64,000 bases of DNA, from the NCBI RefSeq assembly GCF_001513745.1, contig NZ_CP013382.1:1302001-1366000 (forward strand). The letters are read 5' to 3'. The position numbers were made by a program, and so were the translations under genes. This DNA comes from Burkholderia humptydooensis (lineage in GTDB: Bacteria; Pseudomonadota; Gammaproteobacteria; Burkholderiales; Burkholderiaceae). The notes beneath the pieces are model-generated. The model searched no databases. It saw only the letters and a list, made by a program, of their open reading frames with translations, and was not told the origin of the DNA. This document shows, piece by piece, positions 12,063-20,349 of the stretch (the stretch's first letter is position 1; each line of letters opens with the position of its first letter).

Positions 12063-12973
12063 TATTGAGAATTACGTAAATCATGACATCAGCAAAGCTC
12101 AGCTTGCTTCCAACAAGCAGAGATGATCGATTTGCGCTTCTGGCCGCTCTTGAGTTTGCATCGAGCGGTGTACTTCAGTTCGATCAGGTTGCTGGGACAG
12201 AAGTTGGCCAAGGCGTGCCGCTTGAGCCAGGCCCAGAGGTATTCGACTGGATTCAGATCGGGCGCGTAACCGGGCAGCAGGGTCATCTGTACGGCGCCAT
12301 CCGTGCTGTCGAGGTACTCGCGCACGACGCGGCTCTTGTGCTGCGCCGCACCGTCCCACACGATCATCAGCTTGCGTCGGAGTTGCGCGCGCAGTGCTTT
12401 GAGGAATTCGACGATCTGCGCGCTTTTGATCGCGCCGTCATGCAGGCGGAACAGGAAGTTTGTACGGGTGAGGCCGGCGACGGCCGAAACGTGCTTCCAG
12501 TTGAAGTGATACTGAATGATCGGCGTGCAGCCCTTGGGCACCCACGTACGCACCCGCGTCGGGCGCTCCGAGAGACCCGATTCGTCAATGAAGACGATCA
12601 GTCGTCGCTCGGGCTTTTGCGAGCTGAACCCCAATGCGCTCAGCAGCCGCCCTGCAGCAGCGCTACGCGCAATCCTTCGAGCCGGCTCGTATCCAATTGC
12701 GCTGGCCGCCCCGTGGCCATCACGCGAAGCGCCTCGATGCCGCCTTCGTCGAGCCGGGCTTTCCACGTGTATGCGGTTTGCCGCGCGACCCCGACCGCCT
12801 TGGCTGCTTCGACGGGCGTTTTGCCCGCCAACATCAGGCGTCCAGCACGCACCCGCTTGCGCGTGGCTTCGTCCATTCTGGCCATCAACCGAGCCTCCAT
12901 TCAGCGTGATGACTGTATAACGCGTCGGCAGAGAATCGGTTGTCATGGATTTAGTCATTCTCAATTCTCAATA
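12063..12973 (-). mobile_element. Degenerate IS630-family insertion sequence, about 0.9 kb
   Basis: Both ends start TATTGAGAAT reading inward: the left end at 12063 continues TACGTAAATCATGACA and the right end, read on the minus strand from 12973, continues after a short duplicated TTGAGAAT with GACTAAATCCATGACA. The flanking TA at each side matches the TA target duplication of IS630 elements. The element holds one transposase in two frames on the minus strand (12640-12900 and 12089 to about 12650). Its length is below the usual 1.1-1.2 kb. The transposase seems to lack about 35 residues and again about 25 residues, so the copy is probably dead. Confidence 0.75.
12089..12900 (-). pseudogene. 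IS630-family transposase, frameshifted and internally deleted
   Basis: The N-terminal part (12640-12900, from ATG at 12900) reads MEARLMARMDEATRKRV and contains the HTH PVEAAKAVGVARQTAYTWKA; it stops after VALLQGGC. The C-terminal part continues in another frame from about 12655: LLSALGFSSQKPERR, then directly LIVFIDESGLSERP. It has all three DDE residues (FIDESG, VWDGAAQHKS, NPVEYLWAWLK). Family members normally have linker sequence between LLQG and LLSALGF, and between PERR and LIVFIDES; both linkers are missing. I read it as a decayed transposase, not a programmed frameshift, because no slippery heptamer is evident. Confidence 0.8.
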
Positions 12974-13545
12974 GATCGACGCTTCCGCCCGTCGGTGAGC
13001 CGCCGTGCGACGCGCCGGAGTAGGCGCGTCTGCGTCTTCGCGTGAATCTGCTCAGCGATCCGGTCCAACGTGGAGAATGCCGGCAGCTCGATGTTCTGCG
13101 CGATGAACTCGTCGATCGTCGCGTTGATGATGTCGACAGGCTGGTCCATCGCCAGCGCCGCCGTGTGCGCCGCCCTCGTAGCGATCGCGTTGGCGTCGCT
13201 CCCGTAGTAGGGCGTCACGCCGAGATAGTCGCGGATCGCCGCATAGTGCCGGAACGAGGTTGGCGACGACTGCGTGTCGTAGCCGAACTGGACATCGACG
13301 CCGATGCCCGCAGCGACCCGCACGTGGTCGACGAGGGCGGCCGGGACCGCGTCGAGCACCGGGAAATAGTGCATCTGCTGGAAGATTTTGAACAGCACCA
13401 GCAAGCCGAGACGCGGCCTTTCGCCTCGTGTTGAGCGGCGCACCCATTTCAATTCCTCGGGCAGTGGCGTATAGCTGGCTTCCAGATCCCCGGCGGCAAG
13501 AACCTTGGACAAGCGTGGGTACGCGGTGCGTTCGATGGTGGCCAT
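12961..13545 (-). pseudogene. Tn3-family transposase, N-terminal fragment (DUF4158 region)
   Basis: 194 codons starting MATIERTAYPRLSKVLAAGD; residues 1-165 match the opening of Tn3-type TnpA (DUF4158), including WVRRSTRGERPRLGLLVLFKIFQQ. Full TnpA is about 1000 residues. The true coding sequence is lost at about 12974, where the IS630 end begins; the last codons (SIEN and the stop) come from the IS terminal repeat. No further tnpA sequence appears beyond the IS, so about 2.4 kb of the gene plus the rest of the transposon is gone. The start lies 26 bp inside the 38-bp transposon end. Confidence 0.85.
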
Positions 13546-13570
13546 GCGAATCCTCTGGATCGCAGCGGGC

Positions 13571-13608
13571 CGGTCAGATTAGCGCAAGAAAAGTTCGCGC
13601 TACAGGGG
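13571..13608. repeat. 38-bp terminal inverted repeat of Tn3-family transposon
   Basis: Read on the minus strand from 13608, the sequence begins CCCCTGTAGCGCGAACTTTT and ends with the TTGCGCTAA-type inner motif, the usual pattern of Tn3-family 38-bp ends. It lies 25 bp upstream of the TnpA start, the normal spacing. The partner repeat is not in the window. A 5-bp target duplication would follow at 13609 but cannot be confirmed because the other end is missing. Confidence 0.75.
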
Positions 13609-14021
13609 CGGATCGGAATGATTCGTCTGATCTTCATAACCAGACGTATTATGGTAGGAATTTACGCTTATCTTGGTCATACCTCGAGTCGGGCGGGTGT
13701 TTGGTCGGATGATTGCTTGGCTGCTTGACCGATTGGCACGTCGGTCGCTCTGGCCGAATGGACGAGGCGACCGGCGCGATCGGTCGTGTGACGATTGCAA
13801 CATGCGAGCCGGAAGATAGTGGTGGGCCGCGCAGTCCGCCGCCGCCGGATCGACGCTCGGATGTGAACGCCGATGTCGGGCCGAGGGCGATGGCGCTCCG
13901 GGCAAAGCAACAGCGCGAAGCGGCATGCGGGAGCCCGGCCTGCGCCATGATCGGGCGCGGCCGAATCCCGGATGCCTCTCCGAAAGCTGAACGAATGCCG
14001 GCTTGCTGCTGCGTTGGCGCG
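13609..14021. other. Intergenic stretch without a supportable gene
   Basis: About 410 bp between the Tn3 end and a possible small gene. Base composition drops near 13610-13700. Several open frames exist on both strands, but none has codon bias, a ribosome site or recognisable protein features. It may be disrupted sequence left by the transposon insertion. Confidence 0.4.
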
Positions 14022-14171
14022 TCAAACCGGGTCTTTGCTCGGCGGCTCTTCCGGCTTTTGCGGGTTTTCGTGATGGTGGTGGCCGGGTGACGAAGGCGAG
14101 AGCGTGTCGTCTTCGGGGTCGCGGGTCGGGTCGGCGGGCGGGTCCGGCAGCGGCGTCGTGTGGTCAGTCAT
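14022..14171 (-). CDS. Possible small proline-rich, acidic protein (49 aa)
   Basis: ATG at 14171, stop at 14022. The predicted product starts MTDHTTPLPDPPADPTRDPE and ends with GHHHHENPQKPEEPPSKDPV, so it is rich in Pro, Asp and Glu with a His4 run. There is no hydrophobic segment and no strong Shine-Dalgarno sequence (upstream is GATTCCC). The composition is non-random for this GC-rich DNA, and the third codon positions are G/C as in true genes nearby. Function unknown; a metal-binding role for the His run is only speculation. Confidence 0.4.
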   Translation of the reverse strand: MTDHTTPLPDPPADPTRDPEDDTLSPSSPGHHHHENPQKPEEPPSKDPV

Positions 14172-14279
14172 GGGAATCGGCGAATCTCGGTCAATACGGA
14201 GGACCGGCGCGGCACGCGCCGGGTTCGTCTTCCGTTATAGGCAATCGGGCGCGCGTTTGCCGGAGCGATGCGGCGGGCG

Positions 14280-14882
14280 TCAGTCGCGCGGCGGCGGCGT
14301 ATGCAGGTCGGCGCGCGTATCGATGTCGCGCAGCACGGCCGGATCGGCGACGTCGACGAGCGCGGGCGGCGCGGCCGCCAGCAGCGCGCGGGCGCCCGTG
14401 TCGCCGTCGAGCGCCGCGAGCGCATCGTAATGGCGGCTCGCGAAGCCGACCGGATGGCCGCGCTGCCCGCGATAGACGGGCGCAACGGTCGACGCGAGCC
14501 CGGCGTCGAGCGCGCGCGCGACCGATTCGATCGTTGCCGGCGTGATCCACGGCATGTCGGCGAGCGCGACGATCCAGCCGGAGCTGTCGGCGCTTGCGCG
14601 CACGCCGGCCGCGAGGCTCGCGCCCATTCCGCGCTCGGCGTCGGGCGCGAACACGACCTGAGCGCCGACGTCGTTGAGCAGGTGCGCGAGCTTTTCCGCG
14701 CCGGGACGAACGACCGCGATCACGTCGGGGAGCACGGCGGCGAGCCGTTGCGCAGCCGCAACGGCGACGGGCGTGCCGTCGGGCAACTTCGCGAGCAGCT
14801 TGCTGTGCACGCCGCCGGGATCGAAACGCGTGCCGATGCCCGCGGCCAGCAGCACGCCGGTGGCGAGCGACGCATGAGTCAT
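14280..14882 (-). CDS. MocA-like NTP transferase
   Basis: 200 residues from the ATG at 14882 (MTHASLATGVLLAAGIGTRF). The N-terminal LLAAGxGxRF loop and the following SKLLAKLPDGTPV match the nucleotide-binding segment of the MobA/MocA nucleotidyltransferases. VALADMPWITPATI supplies the conserved Asp of the metal site, and RGQRGHPVGF matches the substrate loop of the MocA branch. MocA transfers CMP to the molybdopterin cofactor for xanthine-dehydrogenase-type enzymes; no xdh or cox genes are in view, so the exact substrate is uncertain. It stands alone, with about 500 bp of non-coding DNA upstream. Confidence 0.8.
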   Translation of the reverse strand: MTHASLATGVLLAAGIGTRFDPGGVHSKLLAKLPDGTPVAVAAAQRLAAVLPDVIAVVRPGAEKLAHLLNDVGAQVVFAPDAERGMGASLAAGVRASADSSGWIVALADMPWITPATIESVARALDAGLASTVAPVYRGQRGHPVGFASRHYDALAALDGDTGARALLAAAPPALVDVADPAVLRDIDTRADLHTPPPRD

Positions 14883-15393
14883 GGCGATAACTGGTGGCGA
14901 AGGTGCTGCGATTGTGCGGTGCGGCGCGGGCGGCGCGCAAGTTCGGGGAAGCCCTTTCTTCGTGCGGTAACGGCGAGGGCGCGGGATGCACGGCAAGGTG
15001 TCGGCGTTCATCGCGATGGCGGGAAGGAGGCTGATGTCGCACAAAGTGCGGCGTGCCTGGGGCGATCGAAGCTTGCATGATTCGAGATGTTCCCGGCTGC
15101 GAACGAGGGCCGCGAATCGCGAGGCCAAGCGATGGCCCGAAGGCGTCATGCCGCTAAGCTCCGAAGCCAAAAACCAACTGATGGGAAATCCGAAGGATTG
15201 AATCGGAACAGCGAAGGACGGCCTTCCGGCAAACCGCGAACCCGTCTCGAATAGCGGCACACGGCGGGCGACGGCGACGTCGTCGCTTCGAGGAGTTGGA
15301 CGAAGGTCCGCGATTCATCGTCGATATCGATGGGCGAAACCGCCGATACAATCGTCGCTCGATCCATTCCTTCGCGACCGATTCGCTTTCCAC
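14883..15393. other. Intergenic region, no gene identified
   Basis: 511 bp between divergent genes. Short frames such as the one at 14986-15201 have no recognisable protein character. The last 100 bp (15290-15393) is likely the promoter region of the isochorismatase-fold gene. No strong palindrome was seen. Confidence 0.35.
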
Positions 15394-15969
15394 ATGAACG
15401 CATCCACATCGCTTTCCGCGCGCGCCGCGTTGCTGCTCATCGACCTTCAGAAAGGCATTCATGAGCCGAAACTCGGCCGCCGCAACAACCCGGACGCGGA
15501 GGCGCGCGTCAAGACGTTGCTCGATAGCTGGAGGCGCAGCGGGCGTCCGGTCGTGCATGTCCGGCACATTTCGCGGTCGCCGGATTCGGTGTTCTGGCCG
15601 GGGCGATCCGGCGTGGAATTTCAGGAGGCGTTTTCGCCGCTCGATCGCGAGCACGTGGTCGAGAAGAACGTCCCCGATGCGTTCGCCGCGACCGGGCTCG
15701 CACGCTGGCTGCATGAGCGCGGAATCGCGCAGCTCGTGATCGCGGGCGTGATCACCAACAATTCGGTCGAATCGACCGCGCGCGCGGCGGGGAACCTCGG
15801 TTTCGATGCGATCGTCGCGGGCGATGCGTGCTTCACGTTCGATCAGCGCGATTTGTCGGGGCGGCTGTGGCCGGCCGAGGATGTGCACGCGCTGTCGCTC
15901 GCCAATCTGGCGATGGATTACGCGCGGGTGATGACCGTGGCGGATATCGTCGCGCGCGCGGGTGGCTGA
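15394..15969 (+). CDS. Isochorismatase-fold hydrolase lacking the usual Cys
   Basis: 191 residues with the isochorismatase-like alpha/beta fold: LLLIDLQKG supplies the catalytic Asp17, EKNVPDAF the Lys91, and the usual nucleophile loop reads GVITNNSVESTARAAGNLGFD. In cysteine hydrolases such as nicotinamidase, the loop has Cys where this protein has Ser124. The Asp-only chemistry of true isochorismatases (EntB, PhzD) does not need Cys, so it may hydrolyse a vinyl ether or something else; it is unlikely to be a nicotinamidase. No biosynthetic neighbours indicate the substrate. Confidence 0.8.
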   Translation: MNASTSLSARAALLLIDLQKGIHEPKLGRRNNPDAEARVKTLLDSWRRSGRPVVHVRHISRSPDSVFWPGRSGVEFQEAFSPLDREHVVEKNVPDAFAATGLARWLHERGIAQLVIAGVITNNSVESTARAAGNLGFDAIVAGDACFTFDQRDLSGRLWPAEDVHALSLANLAMDYARVMTVADIVARAGG

Positions 15970-16423
15970 CGAATGCATCGGCGAGCGTCGCTGTCGGGTC
16001 AGGGGCGTGTCTGCTGTAAGAAGCAAAGAGGAACTTATGTCAGTCGAATCAGAATATTTCCCGTAAATTGCCACCACGAAAATCGAATCGATCATCCAGA
16101 GCGGAGGGATCAATGCAACTGACTTCGCTCAAATTCTAGGCAAGACCGGCACGATAATTGACTTGATGGAAACAGGCGAGCCAGCACTGGCGCGATCGAA
16201 CTGGCGAATGCAGGGAGATACGCTCGCAGAGCCGCGGAGTCGTGATGTCTATCAGGCGGATGGTCAGCCGAGTAAAACTGCGCTAGAAGCACCAGGCAAC
16301 GAATACCACGGTGAGACCGCAATCTCGATTGGGATTTGGGACGGTGTGGGGCATCGATAGAGGTCTTTGCGGGCGGCGGAGATTTTCCGGATACCGTTTT
16401 TCGAGGTCGTCGCCCATCGCCCC
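15970..16423. other. Intergenic region of lower GC, no gene identified
   Basis: About 450 bp between convergent genes. The part 16010-16330 is distinctly less GC-rich than its surroundings and has short frames only, for example one reading MSVESEYFP then stop near 16036. It could be foreign or decayed sequence; I cannot assign it. Confidence 0.4.
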
Positions 16424-17107
16424 TCACGCATCCGCCCACCGCCGCAACAGATTGTGATAAATCCCGGTCAACGCGATCACGCCCGCATCGCGCCCGCCTT
16501 TCTCCGCGGTCAACTGCTGAATCTGCGTATCGAGCTGATAAAGCAGCGTCCGGTCCGCATCGTCGCGCACCATGCTCTGAATCCAGAAGAACGACGCCAC
16601 TCGCGCGCCGCGCGTGACCGGCGTCACATGATGCAGGCTCGACGCCGGATACAGCACCACGTCGCCCGCCGGCAGCTTCGCGCGGTGAACGCCGTAGGTG
16701 TCCTCGACGCATAGCTCGCCGCCGTCGTAGTGCTCCGGCTCCTCGAGAAAGAGCGTCGCCGACAGATCGCTGCGCACGCGGAAATCGGTGCCACGCAGCA
16801 GCCGGATCGCATTGTCGACGTGCGTGCCGAACGCGTCGCCGCCCGCGTAGCGGTTGAAGAGCGGCGGAAACACCTTGAGCGGCAGCGCCGCCGAAAAGAA
16901 CAGCGCGTTGCGCGCGAGCGCATCCTGGATCGCATCGCCCGCCGCGCGCGCGGCGGGCGAACCCTCCGGCAACTGCCGGTTGCGCTTCGCGAGCGCCGAT
17001 TGCGCGCCGGACGTCGCGTTGCCGTCGGTCCAGTCGGCGGTGTCGAGGAGGTCGCGGCATTGCGCGACCTGTTCCTTCGTCAGCACGCCGGGAATGTGAA
17101 GCATCAT
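16424..17107 (-). CDS. piuC: PKHD-type Fe(II)/2-oxoglutarate dioxygenase PiuC
   Basis: 227 residues, the length of the PKHD-type hydroxylase family. GTHVDNA (His96, Asp98) and [14 protein letters not shown] (His159, Arg169) provide the two-His-one-carboxylate iron site and the 2-oxoglutarate Arg. The C-terminus [15 protein letters not shown] is family-typical. piuC genes lie next to iron-regulated catecholate receptors; the substrate is not known. It overlaps the Sel1 gene by 4 bp (ATGA) and is the last gene of the receptor-Sel1-piuC unit. Confidence 0.92.
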   Translation of the reverse strand: MMLHIPGVLTKEQVAQCRDLLDTADWTDGNATSGAQSALAKRNRQLPEGSPAARAAGDAIQDALARNALFFSAALPLKVFPPLFNRYAGGDAFGTHVDNAIRLLRGTDFRVRSDLSATLFLEEPEHYDGGELCVEDTYGVHRAKLPAGDVVLYPASSLHHVTPVTRGARVASFFWIQSMVRDDADRTLLYQLDTQIQQLTAEKGGRDAGVIALTGIYHNLLRRWADA

Positions 17108-17847
17108 GTTGCGAACTCCTTCTGTCGCGCCGCAATCGCGCGGAACGCGTCGATCGGCGACGCCGCGAGATATGCGCGCATCTTCGCGACGAACGCGGGC
17201 GTCGCGGTGCGCGGCACGCGCGCGAGCCACTCGAGCGCCTCCGCGACGCGGCCGCGCTCGGCGAGCAGCCGCGCATAGTTGAACTGGCCGCGGAAGTCGC
17301 CCGCGGCGGCCGCGCGCCGGTAGCAGTCGAACGCGGCGTCGCGGTTGGCCGCGACGACCCAGCCGTCTTCGTAGAAGCCGCCGATCAGGTTGATCGACTT
17401 CGCGTGGCCAAGCGCCGCCGCTTTCTCGAGCCACGCGAGCGCGGCCGTGCGGTCCTCGTCGACGCCGTTGCCGAGCGCGAGCATCGTCGCGTAGTTGTAC
17501 ATGCCCCAGTCGAGCCCCGCGCGCGCGGCCTCGCGATACCAGTACGCGGCGACGGTCGCGTTCGCGGCCGTGCCCCAGCCGAACTCGTAGCAGCGGCCGA
17601 CCATGTTCATCGCCATCGGATGATCGGCGCGCGCCGCATGCTTGAACCAGTCGAGCGCGGCGGCGGGGTCGCGCGCGAGCCCGTGGCCGTCGAGCAGGTA
17701 CTGCCCGTAGACGGCCTGCGCCTCGACGATCCCGTTCTCCGCGGCCGCCGCGACCCACGCGGCCGCGCGCTCGGGCGCTCCGGCGAGGATCCCGGCGAGA
17801 TCCTCGCGCGACGCCGACGCGAGCGCCTTCAACGATACCGGCCGCAT
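17104..17847 (-). CDS. Sel1-repeat (TPR-like) protein
   Basis: 247 residues made of about five Sel1-like repeats, each of the form A-x2-WfxxAA-x-G-h-x2-A-x2-h-G-x2-h-G (for example [20 protein letters not shown] and [20 protein letters not shown]). There is no signal peptide, so it is cytoplasmic. Such helical-repeat proteins are protein-interaction scaffolds. Position between a TonB receptor and piuC is conserved in other proteobacteria (the Pseudomonas piuA-piuC region has a similar gene), implying a role in the same iron-stress response; the mechanism is unknown. Confidence 0.85.
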   Translation of the reverse strand: MRPVSLKALASASREDLAGILAGAPERAAAWVAAAAENGIVEAQAVYGQYLLDGHGLARDPAAALDWFKHAARADHPMAMNMVGRCYEFGWGTAANATVAAYWYREAARAGLDWGMYNYATMLALGNGVDEDRTAALAWLEKAAALGHAKSINLIGGFYEDGWVVAANRDAAFDCYRRAAAAGDFRGQFNYARLLAERGRVAEALEWLARVPRTATPAFVAKMRAYLAASPIDAFRAIAARQKEFAT

Positions 17848-17851
17848 CGCG

Positions 17852-20098
17852 TCAGTAGCGCGCGTTCAGCGTGACGAACGCCGAGCGGCCCGGCGCGATC
17901 GACGCATAGTGCGCCGGATACGCCTGATCGAAGTACGCGCGGTTGAACAGGTTGTTCACGTTCAACTGCAGATCGAGCTTCTTGTTGATCCGGTACTGCG
18001 CCATCGCGTCGAAGCGCCAGTACGACGGCACGGCGCGCAGGTTCGCGGTGTCGCCGAACACCTTCGACATGTAGAACGCGCCGCCGCCGACCGTGAACTT
18101 CGGCGTCACGTCGTAGTTCGTCCACAGCGTGAAGCTGTGCTTCGGCGTGTTCGGGAACTGGTGGCCGTTGTCGGCCGTGTTCTTGCCGTTCCCGCGCAAT
18201 TCGCTCTTCATGTACGTGTAGCCGCCGAACACCTGCCATGCGCGCGTGAGCTGCCCCGCGAAGCCGAGCTCGAGCCCTTGCACGCGCTTGCTGCCGGCCA
18301 TCGCGTACTGGTTGTCCGGCAGCGTGACGCGCGCGTTCGTCGTGTCGATCTGGAAGAGGGCGGCCGTCAGCGCGAGCTTGTCGTCGAGCACGTTCCACTT
18401 GGTGCCGAGCTCGATGCTGCGGTTCTTCTCCGGCGCGAGCTGGTCGGCGTTCGCGCCGACGCCGCCGCGGCCCGGCGTGAGCGACTGCGTCTCCGAGCCT
18501 TCGCCGAGCAGCGCGCCCGCGGGCGTCGACGACGTCGCGTACGACGCATAGATGCTGCCGTTCTGCGCGGGCTTGAACACGAGGCCGAGCTGCCAGTTCA
18601 CGAGCGTGTCGTCGCGCGTATAGGTCTTGCCGCCGTTCGCGCGGGTGTCGGTGAAGCGGGTCGAGTAGTCGTCGACGCGCACGCCGGCGTTCACCTGCCA
18701 GTGCTTGCCGAGCTCGATCGTGTCGAAGCCGTAGATCGATTTCGTCACGGTGCGCGCATGCGCGTAGTCGTTGTTGCGCGTGATCGAGCCCGCCCACGGA
18801 TCGTTCGGGTTCGGCGACCACAGGCTCGTGCAGTTGTAGCCCGACGCGGCGCCGATCCCTTGCTGGCAGATCTTGCCGGTGCCGGTGGCGACGCTGTACG
18901 AGTCGCGCTTGCCCCATTCGCGCGACAACTCGATGCCGGTCGTGAAGCTGTGCTTGAACGCGCCGGTGAGGAACTCGCCGAACAGCTCCGTCTGGTTCGC
19001 GATGCTGTTGATCGAGCTGTTGCGGTTGTTGTTGCGCCGCCAGACGCGGCCGTTGATCACGTTGCCCTGGCTGTCGTCGGGCTGCGTCCAGATGTAGTCC
19101 TGCGTCGATTCCGTGTAGCGCGTCGTGTTGCGGATCGTCAGCGATTGCGTGATGTCGTGCTCGATCTTCAGCGTGCTGATGTCCGACGTCGTCTTGCGGA
19201 AGTCGCGGTCGACGAGGCCGTAGAAGTTGTGCCGGTCGACGTTCGCCGGATAGATCGTGTCGACGCTCGCCGGCTTGTTCGCGGCCGTGTAGAAGTACGG
19301 AATGCCGCCGTCGGGCAGGTCGTCGGTCGACAGGTGGTAGTAGCTCGCGACCACGCGGGTCGGCGTGCCCAGCCCGAATGCGATCGACGGCGCGACGCCC
19401 CAGCGCTCGTTGTTCACCGCGTCGCGGCCCGCGACGTCATTGTTGTGGCTCATCAGGTTCAGGCGGAATGCCGCGTGGTCGGCGAACTGCCAGTTGCCGT
19501 CGGCGGTGAAGCGGCGATAGCGGTCGGTGCCGAGCCCCGCGCTCGCCTCGGCCGTCGTGCCGAGATGCGGCGCCTTCGTGACGAGGTTGATGCTGCCGCC
19601 CGCGCCGCCTCGGCCGCCGTACGCGCCGTCCGAGCCCTTCGTGATCTCGATGCGCTCGGTGTTGAAGATCTCGCGCGTCGTCGCGCCCGTGTCGCGCATG
19701 CCGTCGACGAACATGCTGCCTTGCGTGTCGTAGCCGCGGATGAACGGGCGGTCGCCGAGCGGATTGCCGCCTTCGCCCGCGCCGAACGTGATGCCGGGCA
19801 CGGTGCGCAGCGCTTCGGTGAGCGTCGCCGCGCCGCTGTTGTGGATCAGCTCCTGCGGAATCACCGTGACGGATTTCGGCGTGTCGACGAGCGGCGCGGT
19901 GAATTTCACCGACGACGAGACGTCCGTCTTGTAGCTGCGCTCGGCGGCGCCCTTGACCTGGATCGGCGCGAGCTCCTTGTCGTGATCGGCGGTTGCCGCG
20001 GGCGGCGCGGCGTCCTGCGCGAACGCCGGGCTCGCGGCGAGCATGCTGCAAAGGGTAGTGAATTTTCCGAGCTTCAACTCGTCGGAACGCAACTTCAT
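17852..20098 (-). CDS. piuA: TonB-dependent catecholate siderophore receptor (PiuA/Fiu type)
   Basis: 748 residues. A signal peptide is present (CSMLAASPAFAQDA), then the plug domain with TPKSVTVIPQELIHNSG and a RIEITKGSDGAYGGRGGAGG segment. The C-terminal strand ends in NARY, with a terminal aromatic as required for Bam insertion. The pattern is that of ferric-catecholate receptors such as Fiu and PiuA, which also admit catechol-bearing beta-lactams. It heads the minus-strand unit with the Sel1 and piuC genes 5 bp and 0 bp away. A Fur-box-like palindrome at 20217-20235 is about 120 bp upstream, consistent with iron repression. Confidence 0.9.
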   Translation of the reverse strand: MKLRSDELKLGKFTTLCSMLAASPAFAQDAAPPAATADHDKELAPIQVKGAAERSYKTDVSSSVKFTAPLVDTPKSVTVIPQELIHNSGAATLTEALRTVPGITFGAGEGGNPLGDRPFIRGYDTQGSMFVDGMRDTGATTREIFNTERIEITKGSDGAYGGRGGAGGSINLVTKAPHLGTTAEASAGLGTDRYRRFTADGNWQFADHAAFRLNLMSHNNDVAGRDAVNNERWGVAPSIAFGLGTPTRVVASYYHLSTDDLPDGGIPYFYTAANKPASVDTIYPANVDRHNFYGLVDRDFRKTTSDISTLKIEHDITQSLTIRNTTRYTESTQDYIWTQPDDSQGNVINGRVWRRNNNRNSSINSIANQTELFGEFLTGAFKHSFTTGIELSREWGKRDSYSVATGTGKICQQGIGAASGYNCTSLWSPNPNDPWAGSITRNNDYAHARTVTKSIYGFDTIELGKHWQVNAGVRVDDYSTRFTDTRANGGKTYTRDDTLVNWQLGLVFKPAQNGSIYASYATSSTPAGALLGEGSETQSLTPGRGGVGANADQLAPEKNRSIELGTKWNVLDDKLALTAALFQIDTTNARVTLPDNQYAMAGSKRVQGLELGFAGQLTRAWQVFGGYTYMKSELRGNGKNTADNGHQFPNTPKHSFTLWTNYDVTPKFTVGGGAFYMSKVFGDTANLRAVPSYWRFDAMAQYRINKKLDLQLNVNNLFNRAYFDQAYPAHYASIAPGRSAFVTLNARY

Positions 20099-20216
20099 CG
20101 GTGGTATTTCCTCGCCAGGTGTGACTCGATCGGGCGAAGCAACTGCCGGTGCATGACGCGTTTCGCCCGAATATTACAAATTGTTTTCGGGCGTCATTCT
20201 AGTGAATAAGTTTATG

Positions 20217-20235
20217 AATGAGAAGCGTTCTTGTT
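20217..20235 (-). promoter_or_regulatory. Candidate Fur box upstream of the catecholate receptor
   Basis: AATGAGAAGCGTTCTTGTT is an imperfect palindrome (AATGAGAA-GCG-TTCTTGTT) close to the bacterial Fur consensus core (ATGAGAAT... ATTCTCAT). It sits about 120 bp upstream of the receptor start in the more AT-rich 20160-20240 interval. Iron control of catecholate receptors is expected for the family; binding here is inference. Confidence 0.4.
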
Positions 20236-20349
20236 ACGTTTCTCGAAACGAACGGCTGGATTCGATGCTATCCGCTTGAAAAGAAAGGAAATGTGCGATG
20301 CGGCCGGCAGGCTTCCCGTTCGGTCGCGCGCCGGCCCGCCCTCCGAATG

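Noticed and set aside
12640..12660. Programmed frameshift in the IS630 transposase
   Set aside because: No slippery heptamer is evident, and large internal segments are missing; decay is simpler.
13600..14025. 141-codon minus-strand frame after the Tn3 end
   Set aside because: Starts within the terminal repeat region, has no ribosome site, and its composition is not protein-like.
20164..20193. Hairpin CGCCCGAA...TTCGGGCG before the catecholate receptor
   Set aside because: An 8-bp stem with no T run; could be a weak pyrB terminator but not enough to annotate.
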